Assembly (NCBI GenBank): GCA_028673005.1
Contig: CM054113.1
Span: 205,087,504 to 205,151,503, forward strand
Reading direction: 5' to 3'
Source: Tanypteryx hageni
Lineage: Eukaryota; Arthropoda; Insecta; Odonata; Petaluridae
Length of the DNA stretch: 64,000 bases
Shown here piece after piece: positions 55,922 through 64,000 of this stretch (position 1 is its first letter; every line of letters starts with the position of its first letter). The translations under genes and the position numbers were made by a program. The notes under the pieces were generated by a model. That model saw nothing but the letters and a program-made list of their open reading frames with translations. It was not told where the DNA came from and did not search any database.

Positions 55922-56712
55922 GAGAACACTGGGGCCACTCGGTTTGAGAACACTGGGGCCACTCGGTTTGAGAACACTGGGGCCACTCGGTTTGAGAACA
56001 CTGGGGCCACTCGGTTTGAGAACACTGGGGCCACTCGGTTTGAGAACACTGGGGCCACTCGGTTTGAGAACACTGGGGCCACTCGGTTTGAGAACACTGG
56101 GGCCACTCGGTTTGAGAACATTGGGGCCACTCGGTTTGAGAACACTGGGGCCACTCGGTTTGAGAACACTGGGGCCACTCGGTTTGAGAACATTGGGGCC
56201 ACTCGGTTTGAGAACACTGGGGCCACTCGGTTTGAGAACACTGGGGCCACTCGGTTTGAGAACACTGGGGCCACTCGGTTTGAGAACACTGGGGCCACTC
56301 GGTTTGAGAACACTGGGGCCACTCGGTTTGAGAACACTGGGGACACTCGGTTTTTAGAACACTGGGGCCACTCGGTTTGAGAACACTGGGGCCACTCGGT
56401 TTGAGAACACTGGGGCCACTCGGTTTGAGAACACTGGGGCCACTCGGTTTGAGAACACTGGGGCCACTCGGTTTGAGAACACTGGGGCCACTCGGTTTGA
56501 GAACACTGGGGCCACTCGGTTTGAGAACACTGGGGCCACTCGGTTTGAGAACACTGGGGCCACTCGGTTTGAGTACACTGGGGCCACTCGGTTTGAGAAC
56601 ACTGGGGCCACTCGGTTTGAGAACACTGGGGCCACTCGGTTTGAGAACACTGGGGCCACTCGGTTTGAGAACACTGGGGCCACTCGGTTTGAAAACACTG
56701 GGGCCACTCGGT
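55922..56712. repeat. 24-bp minisatellite, copy B (33 units)
   Basis: The same unit as 33,945-34,591 but 33 repeats (791 bp). The single phase-shifting unit is at about 56,354, giving four more units to its left and two more to its right than in copy A. Two ACATTGG variant units (about 56,118 and 56,190) replace one in A, and a GAGTACACTGG variant (about 56,572) is private to B. Confidence 0.95.
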
Positions 56713-56775
56713 GATTGTGCGCTTCCAGTTATATACTCGGGATTTTTCTGTAGAAACACTCGATCGATCGAATCA

Positions 56776-57677
56776 ATTCCTGCTGCCTAACGCCAACACT
56801 ATTCAATATATATGGAGCAAGCCTAATGCAAGAAGCTTTAGAAGGCACAGGAGATTTCAAAATTGGAGGAAGGATTATAAGAACAGTAAAATACGCAGAT
56901 GATCAAGTACTTCTAGCAAGAAAGGAAGAGGAGCTACAAAAAATGATAAATAGACTAGTGATAACAGGAAGAAAATACGGTGTGGAAATAAATACAGAAA
57001 AATCCAAGGTCATTCGAATATCGGGTAAAGAAGAGAATCTGAACATAAGTATTGGGCGAAAGCCTTTAGAACAAGCTTCAGAATATAAATACCTTGGAAG
57101 AATCATAACACGAGAAGCAAAATGTACGGATGAGATCAGAACTAGAATAGGAAAAGCAAAAGCGGCTTTCAGGAGAAGAAACAACTACTTACAGGGAATA
57201 TAAGGGATGATATCCGCAAGAAGTTGATAAAATGCTACGTATGGAGTATAGCATTGTATGGGGCGGAAACATGGACGCTAAGGAAAAATTACATCAAATA
57301 CTTGGAAAGCTTTGAAATGTGGACTTGGAGGAGAATGTTGAAGATAAAATGGACAGATAGGATGAAAAACGATGAAACGCTACGAAGAATAGGAGAGAAG
57401 CGAATGATTATACAGACTATCAGAAAGAGGAAGGCTAACTGGGTTGGACATTACCTGAGGAGAGAGAGTATGATTAAAGACGTGTTAGAAGGAGAACTAG
57501 ATGGGAAAAGGGAAAGAGGTAGGAAACGGTTTCAGCTGATAGACGATTTGAAAGGGAAAGAGAGTTATCAAGATATGAAGAGGACAACGGAAAATAGGAG
57601 TATACGGAGAACCAGGTTTAACCAAGAATAATCACGGACCTGTCTACGGACAGACTACCTATGATGATGATGATGAC
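56776..57677 (+). mobile_element. RTE-like LINE 3' fragment, copy B
   Basis: The counterpart of 34,655-35,556 with VKYADDQVLLARKEEE, IALYGAETWTLRKN, WVGHYLRRESM and the (TGA)n tail. One amino-acid difference was noticed (DMKRTTENRS against DMKKTTENRS). Confidence 0.85.
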
Positions 57678-58545
57678 ATTTTCTTCTTGTTAATTTTTGT
57701 TTGCCTATAGAATCGACGAAGCGATATATTTGAACAAAATGTGTGAATTACGCGTGAGATTTTTTTGAATAAAATTTTCAATCTATACCTTGCAGATCAT
57801 ATAAGAGATAGGGAGATTAAATAACGTATTTAATTGTTGCTTTACGGATGCCATTTAACGCGATACGAGTATAAGATTATTTAAGTGTTTATATAAAGTC
57901 GAAGTTCTAATTGACGGATGCAGTTCAAGATCATAATTCCTCGATAGATTTTAATAAGGATCACTAATAGATAAATCAATTAAAATCCGCCCAGTAGTTT
58001 CGCAGATTAAACATGCGGAAGGGAGACGCGCCCGTAAGGCGTTCCGCTACTACCGCTTCGCTGGTAAAGAACGCCTACAAACTGAACATACATTTTTAAA
58101 AAGCTTTGTTTTTTTGGCAACGTTGTTGTATAATATGCGTAAATAATGATGTAATGAATTTGATAACGTAAACAATACCAGGTTTTTGAGAATTTCTTAA
58201 ACAGTGTTAAAATGTGTGAGAACAGATTATTTAGTTTTGTGCAAATTCCAATGCTAGGAAACTGTATATTCAATTGTTTTGCGTTTATAATTAGGAGTAA
58301 CAAATTTTATGATAATTTGTTTAGTCAAGAAGCAGTGCAGTACGTAGTTAAAAACTGGGATCGATTTACACATTTTTTGTGATGGAAGAACTTGGGAGGA
58401 ATATGCGGCTCATATGCAACGTAGTGGAATTGATTAACTCATGACATTACCCGCCACATTTGACTTGCAATTACGCTAGTTAAAATAATTTCGTTTTAAT
58501 TGCATCACTAAAAGCATTGTAATTATATACATAATATCCTTATTC
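57678..58545. other. No recognisable feature (unit B)
   Basis: The counterpart of 35,557-36,424. One base change alters the end of the 98-codon frame (VSLPHV against VSRPHV). No gene supported. Confidence 0.4.
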
Positions 58546-58626
58546 TGTCCGTCCGTCCGTTGGTTCGTCCGTCCGTTGGTTCGTCCGTCCATTGGTTCAT
58601 CCGTCCGTCCGTCCGTTGGTCCGCCG
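58546..58626. repeat. (GTCC)n-rich microsatellite, copy B
   Basis: The same length and sequence as the unit A array at 36,425-36,505, unlike the minisatellite, which has changed length. Confidence 0.85.
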
Positions 58627-58699
58627 GAATGCTCTATAGAAATTCCCATAAGAGAGCACAAAAATACCTTATTTCACTTTCAGACTTTTTTATTTTGCA

Positions 58700-58935
58700 A
58701 AATTAAGTTAAAAGTAATTAACCTACGATCTTTTGACGGGGGCCATTTTAAAGAAAAATAAATAAAGTTTCTTATTTTTATAGTCAAATAACATCTACGG
58801 TTCTAAATCGATCAAGTTATACGTTTAAATCACATTTATTATTGGGAAAATTTAAGCTTTTTAACGATATGTTGGCTTGACAACCGTGTCATTGTTAAAC
58901 CTCGAGATTTTATTGTCGTCCTTATACTGTACTAG
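58700..58935 (+). repeat. Family U repeat, intact in unit B, cut in unit A
   Basis: CCTACGATCTTTTGACGGGG, GTTTCTTATTTTTATAG, GGTTCTAAATCGATC, CGTTTAAATCACATTTATT and CTCGAGATTTTATTGTCG, the block order of the copies at 5.4 and 11.3 kb. It continues across 58,767, the exact point at which unit A jumps to other sequence. Confidence 0.55.
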
Positions 58936-59034
58936 CTGAAAGTATCCGGCGATGCACGAACTACGCCAGACGTCTTCGGCGAATAAAACTATGTGTCATA
59001 TGGTAACACAATCAATTCAACTTCTGAGCATTTT

Positions 59035-59265
59035 TTCATGTTCATAGAAACAGTACTTTCTCCTATACTACATATGGAGAAAGTAAAAATCCTATCACAT
59101 ACAGACTGGCAGACCGACAGACACACAGACATCATCACGAAAATAGTCTAAATGTGTTTAGAGGACTTAAAACGTGTATTTCCGTTGAAATCTCGAATTC
59201 GAAGTTTTTCATGAAAACAATACCTTCTCTATACTACGTAAATGGAGAAAGAAAAACTAATTCTG
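59035..59265 (-). repeat. Family V fragment
   Basis: Same orientation as 12,540-13,095: TATGGAGAAAGTAAAAATCC, CAGACCGACAGACACACAG, CGAAAATAGTCTAAATGTG, CGTGTATTTCCGTTGAAATC, TTTTTCATGAAAACAATACC. Confidence 0.65.
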
Positions 59266-59429
59266 ATATATCTCTGATACCTATAAATTGGGCCGGGAGG
59301 GTCCATGGAGGTTCGGAGGGAACGGGAGCCTATGTGAGAGTAATAGGATTTCGAGTTCAACAATGCAATCGGTTGTCAAGGCGACTTCTTAAAATCGCTA
59401 AATTTTGTCAAAATCTGATATTTAAACGT

Positions 59430-59670
59430 TAAATTCGAGAGATTTCGATTCGAAGGCGATAAAAGACGATAAGAATAAGAAACTATTGTCATTTTTTTAG
59501 TGCATTCCTAGTCAGGAGATTGAAGGTCAAATATGTGAATTTTAATTTTAATAAATAAAAGAAAATAAGCTTGCAGGTCGAAATATCGATTTTTCCATGT
59601 TATTTTATGGGAATGAAAATCATTCTCAGGAATCGAACCCGGGTCGATTTTGGAAAAAATATTTTCGTAA
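59430..59670 (-). repeat. Family U copy, inverted, with B-box-like motif
   Basis: On the minus strand ACCCGGGTTCGATTCCTGAG precedes a TTCCCATAAAATAACATGG stretch and CGACCTGCAAGC. This is the same order as the 5.4-kb copy but with a cleaner B-box-like word. Confidence 0.5.
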
Positions 59671-61262
59671 TTGGCTTTTACTTTAAGAATCGAACATTCT
59701 CACCAAATGTCAATCTTCTAGCTTATCGGGAAGTTTGTTAAAAATAGCATTACATTTCCGCTTTCCCACCCACCGACGACGACGATGAAGTCATTTTGAT
59801 ATATTAGAAGACTAGAAGATGCGTGCGGAAAGTGTGGTTTGTATGCTTTATTACGAGAGAGGGAAGGCGTCCTAATTTTTTATAATTAAAATCGTGTTTT
59901 TCATAAATTTCTCTTCAGTGAACTTCACATTGACATTTTTGGTAATTAACTACTACTTATGTGGTTATTTTCATATTTTTTTGCAGTACATCTTATAATT
60001 TACCGGAGTTATAAATTAGCAATACATAAATAAATCACGCAAAAAGCCATTCCTTAACATGCAGGCCTTTTCCGTTTACATTTAAAAATATTTCAAGGAT
60101 GAGGTATTTAAACTTAGTTATGCTAAGAGAAGAATTTAAATCTCATTCGTAAATCTCCAAAAATTACGTTTTAATAGGATTTTTTCACGTTTTCACACAT
60201 TTTGTTTATATTGGGTCACTGTTGTCCCAATTGTTGAATTCTATTCTTGCCCTCATAATAAATGCACCAATTTAGTGCTTTAACACGGATCAGACCTTTA
60301 TGCATGGGTATAACTTATTTACTGAATCTATTAAGTAATTAGAGGGAGGAAGTAAAATAGGATGGGAATGAGCAGAAATGGAGAAAGAGGAAGAGGACAT
60401 AGTATTTGTATAGTATTAAAAGGAGCTGCAGTACAAAAATAACAATAATAAATTATAATTGATTATAAAAATGTTATACTATTGAATCATGCGCCATTGC
60501 AAAATGGTGGAAATTCATAAAACTAAATATAACGTAATTTTCAACGGATTTCTTTAAATGAAAATACAGCAAATATTTCGAACCGAATTTCAAATAGGAT
60601 TGAAAATATAACATTTTCTGATTTTTATTTAAATTTCTTTAAATAAATCCAGTTTTCAGGAAAAATTCAAAACTACGTAGTTAAAACCAAATCGCGATCT
60701 TAAAATATAGTTAAAACACAATGCAGTTCATGCAAGTATTTAATTCATAGTAAGTTACTACACATTTATCTTTTGATGGTAAATTGACTGTTCATTCACA
60801 TTTTATCCTATTTTTACGCGTTAATAAGAGTAAAATAATTCAATTATTAAGTTAATTCTATACCTTATATTATATATTGCTCAAATATTTCAAGGAAATT
60901 TCAGCTACTTCTTTATGCATTATATCTTATTATTTCGATTTTCCACTTATTTTCAGCAAATATTTGGATAATCATTTGGCCTCTCTGATAAAAATTATTT
61001 TAAAAATATAATTAAAACAAAGATAACTTTCAAACACAATGATTTGATTGTGCAAACTAGATCATAGCATATCTTACTGATTTTTCAAATCGAAATAAAA
61101 TATATTTGGAATACTTTTCTGAAATTCCCGTCATATTTGACGGGCATTAACGCTATTGTCGTAATAATGAATAAACAGTAGGACCCAGGAATCCTTTAAC
61201 GAACATTGTTAAAATAGTACAGATTATAAACGTACTTTACTATATTAATCAATGCTAGAGAC

Positions 61263-61564
61263 TAGGGGCGGGCAAAGGGTGGCTCGCGAGACGCATGCGG
61301 CTCTTTTAACTTAATGTGCGGCTCTCATATGTTTATATTGAAGGACGGTTGGTTATACGCTTTTCACTTAAGAACACAATATGGCATTGTGAATTGATAC
61401 ATGCTATGGATGTCTAAGGACACGCTTTATCTCTGGATTGCTTCGAGTACAGGTTATGTTTACTTTCCACAAATTTACGTGGACAGAATATACGACTTGC
61501 GGCTCTCGAACTTCTGAAGATTATCGTATGTGGCTCCGAGAACAAGTCGGTTTGGCCACTCCTG
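61263..61564. mobile_element. hAT MITE, 302 bp, with perfect 8-bp target duplication
   Basis: Ends TAGGGGCGGGCAAAGGG and, reverse-complemented, CAGGAGTGGCCAAACCG. CTAGAGAC flanks both sides (61,255-61,262; 61,565-61,572). The interior has GGCTCGCGAGACGCATGCGG and similar G/C-rich words, and no transposase. Confidence 0.8.
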
Positions 61565-61784
61565 CTAGAGACTGCTCCTACGCGCTACGTGCGTCGACCT
61601 CGCCCGCCGCTCGCTCCAGGGATTTCGCTACAACGCGTCCTCTTTTCCATCCTGTTATGCTCGGCAAACTATAGTCGTCAGAAATGAAAAGCGCTTGTGT
61701 AATTATTCATCTACTTAGCAACTGTTTATTTGTTTATTTTTTAACTGGTTCCAGAAACAGCACTAAGGCCGAATAACATTCGCT

Positions 61785-61875
61785 CTCCTTCCTACCTTTC
61801 TCTCTCTCTCTTCCTTCCTCTCCCTCCCTCTCTCTCTCTCCCTCCCTCCCTTTCGCTCACACTCCCTTCGTTTTC
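61785..61875. repeat. CT-rich low-complexity tract
   Basis: CTCTCTCTC and CCTCCCTC runs inside the unit-B-only segment. Confidence 0.9.
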
Positions 61876-62058
61876 CCTTATCACAATCCAATTAAATGTT
61901 GCTCTCGTCAACGAAAGATTTTCTTCTGGAAATCATAAAATTTTTGTCTTCAAAACAATTTTGTGGAATGATTCGAATCATATTTGAAAATCGACTGTAA
62001 AAAAATGAATTTTTAGGCGTTATTTACAAAAAGTAAACAAAGAATGCCTCATGGTTAC

Positions 62059-63748
62059 GTCGTACCCGTCCGTTCGTCCGTCCACAAGTTTCATCTGCAA
62101 AACTAATGAGCGGATGTCCATCGAACATTAGATTTATGACATAAGGGTAAGCAAAATAAGAAAATGATATAGTTAAATGATCCACGTAGCATAATAGGGA
62201 GTTCCACTTTACTGGTGACAAAAATGAACATTTCTTTATATCTCGTAAAATATCATTAATAACAATAAATCTTTAAACTAAATTTGTGGAACTAATCAAA
62301 TTGCATATGTTTCGTTAAGTACATTTTTATCTAAGGAGTAGCCAATTTCAAGAAAACCTAACGAGGATGTCGTAATTCACTTCGAACTTGGAAAAATCTT
62401 CTTGGCAATTGAATTAAACAACATCCGCTGTAAATAACTAATTAACTTAATTTTTTTCGCAACATTTAATAAATAAATTGAAATGGATTATCTATGACGA
62501 TGAAATGAACGTAAATACGTCTATTTTCTTTACGTATACACAGCGTTTGTAAATGAAAAGAAATAGGTAATTTACGACGAAGGAATGAATGTGAACATAA
62601 AGATTATGTTACTACTATTAGAGTGAGGTAATTTTTAAATAATTGTCCATTGTTTTATTAATTACAACCGATTAAGAAATATATCGGTGAATCAAAAATT
62701 CGATATTTCTTTGGCGTACCAGTTCTTAGACATTTACTAAGCCATTAATATTTATCTTTTTTGGCAAGATCGCATAAATCGTAAAGAACGCCTCTGCCTC
62801 GCATGTATGCACGCATGATGTGTGCATCTTTCCACTCTTGTTACTTTTCTGAGTTCTTCGGATCAAGTCCCGAATTTGTACGACAATTATAAGTAACTAG
62901 AGGAATTACCCGTTGAACATCAACGGGACTTTTTAGTGTGATTTAAATTTAACTTCTGAGGGGTGTGTGTGTTAAAAACATATATATAGACACACACATA
63001 CTTTACTGTTGATATATGCAACGGGTAATTCCGATAGTAAGAAGTAGTTTGTAAAATAAAAATAAAAACAGAAGTATTCGAAAAAGATTTTACAGATTCA
63101 TATAATATGTTCCAAAAAATATGAGTGCAAAGGGTAAAAGGCTGCTACTTTAAATACAAATCAATACAAATAAGCTTTATAGGTTATCTGAAATATTTAC
63201 GTTGCTATCTATTACGTATGATGTTACAACAACAATAATTTCGATGTTTCATAAAACACGCGAAGCGAATAACGCAATTATTTCGTCTATTTCAAGGCTT
63301 AATACACGCCAATTCAATCGGAGGAAAAAATGTGGGTCACTTTGACAACACCCGGAAAGAGTACGAAAAGTTATAAAATTTTAAAAAGAAATGCGTGTTT
63401 CTGAGAAATTCTTCCGTGTAACATCTAAACTTTGCAAGAATAAGATATTTTATAGTTTTAGCCGTCGAATAAAACACAAACGGAGAAATTCGGTCCATAT
63501 TTACATATTTTAATGAATGAATGAAATAAACCTTACACCTTGAAAAATCGAAAATCCCGTGTAAACTTATGGGAAAATATAATCGTCTCCCGAAGTCGCA
63601 TCCGGGACTTTTTCCGGGATGTTTGATTTTTCTAGGGACCACCACATGGGGAATTAACGATTGTGAAAGTTTCAGCTCTTAATTCCATTGCAAAATGCCC
63701 AAAACTACTGGGACAGACAGACGGACGGACAATCGAGAATTATCATTC
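62059..63748. other. Unit B segment with no gene; homologous to 36,646-38,490
   Basis: Near-identical to unit A apart from a few substitutions (for example GCATGTATGC against GCATTTATGC near 62,803) and the loss of 155 bp at about 63,120 between AAAAAT repeats. Confidence 0.5.
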
Positions 63749-64000
63749 TATATAGACGTTCCTTACAGAGGAGGAGGAGGATATAACATACTGGTGGAAG
63801 GTGCTTGCATACTGCAAGCATTTCATCTCACCTTGAAAAAACATTAATTTTTCAGACAGATATTTCATCATTACAAATATTCTATTAATTCTAAAGATTT
63901 CACCTCCGCAGCGATTTTCGTTTTCCCCACATGTAAAAATAATAGTTTAAAAAAATCCCCAAATGTTGCAAATTTAAACATTTTACACTTTCTATATTAT
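63749..64000 (+). repeat. Family R repeat, member 1 of unit B (cut by window end)
   Basis: TATATAGACGTTCCTTACAG, TGCTTGCATACTGCAAGCA and CACCTCCGCAGCGATTTTCG. It equals 38,491-38,742 in unit A with few changes, showing that unit B also enters a family R array. Confidence 0.8.

Larger units (their letters stand above)
58768..62058. other. 3.3-kb segment present only in unit B
   Basis: No gene. It holds the rest of a family U repeat, a family V fragment, an inverted family U copy, A+T-rich DNA (59,700-61,250) with nothing recognisable, a hAT MITE and a CT-rich tract. Unit A joins 36,646 directly to the homologue of 62,059. Confidence 0.85.
46839..64000 (+). repeat. Tandem segmental duplication, unit B (continues past window)
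   Basis: It starts in the jockey endonuclease (AGCAAGGACTTCTCC, cf. AGCAAAGACTTCTCC at 26,778) and repeats unit A to the window end, which corresponds to 38,742 in unit A. It retains 896, 1,019 and 3,292 bp that A lacks, has six more minisatellite units, and lacks 155 bp that A has (junction about 63,120). Confidence 0.9.

Overview
This is a non-coding-rich, A+T-rich eukaryotic window, most likely from an arthropod. The reasons are a jockey-clade LINE, RTE-like and CR1/L2-like LINEs, Penelope-like elements, Tigger and hAT transposons and several MITEs, with almost no host genes. I see no spliced host gene, rRNA, tRNA or CRISPR. The species cannot be named from the sequence.

Layout. 0-6 kb: a 5'-truncated CR1/L2-like LINE (minus strand), dispersed repeats with a Pol III B-box-like motif, a short tandem repeat and a hAT-type MITE. 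6-13 kb: a hAT MITE nested in G/C-rich tandem repeats, an RTE-like LINE (7,136-10,166) with a 10-bp target duplication inserted into a dispersed repeat, and an inverted partner of that repeat at 12.5-13.1 kb. 13.6-15.2 kb: an intronless gene for a protein with a nuclear-receptor-type double zinc finger and no ligand-binding domain. 16.2-18.3 kb: a decayed Penelope-like element that ends in a good hammerhead ribozyme candidate. 22.1-24.0 kb: a broken ZBED-type hAT transposase. 24.4-27.6 kb: a Penelope scrap and a decayed jockey-clade element.

26,778-64,000 is dominated by a direct tandem duplication of about 20 kb: unit A is 26,778-46,838 and unit B runs from 46,839 past the window end. Each unit carries, in order, jockey RT, a Penelope 3' end (GIY-YIG), a Tigger element, a second nuclear-receptor-like gene (identical 188-aa products in A and B), a Pro/Ser-rich ORF, a 24-bp minisatellite, an RTE 3' fragment and single-copy-like A+T-rich DNA. 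Unit A ends in an array of an unrecognised ~0.8-0.9 kb repeat (38.5-46.8 kb), itself interrupted by a minus-strand RTE-like LINE (40,230-43,341). The units are nearly identical at base level but differ by three large deletions in A (896, 1,019 and 3,292 bp), one 155-bp deletion in B, and six minisatellite repeats. Two unmerged haplotypes in an assembly would look the same and must be excluded.

The likely host genes are the three nuclear-receptor-like genes (14.1, 31.0 and 53.0 kb, all minus strand). They share a coding start, a near-identical 31-nt block about 400 nt upstream, a related 3' UTR and a polyadenylation signal, so they look like a locally expanding family of small DNA-binding-domain-only proteins. 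The rest is mobile DNA in various states of decay.
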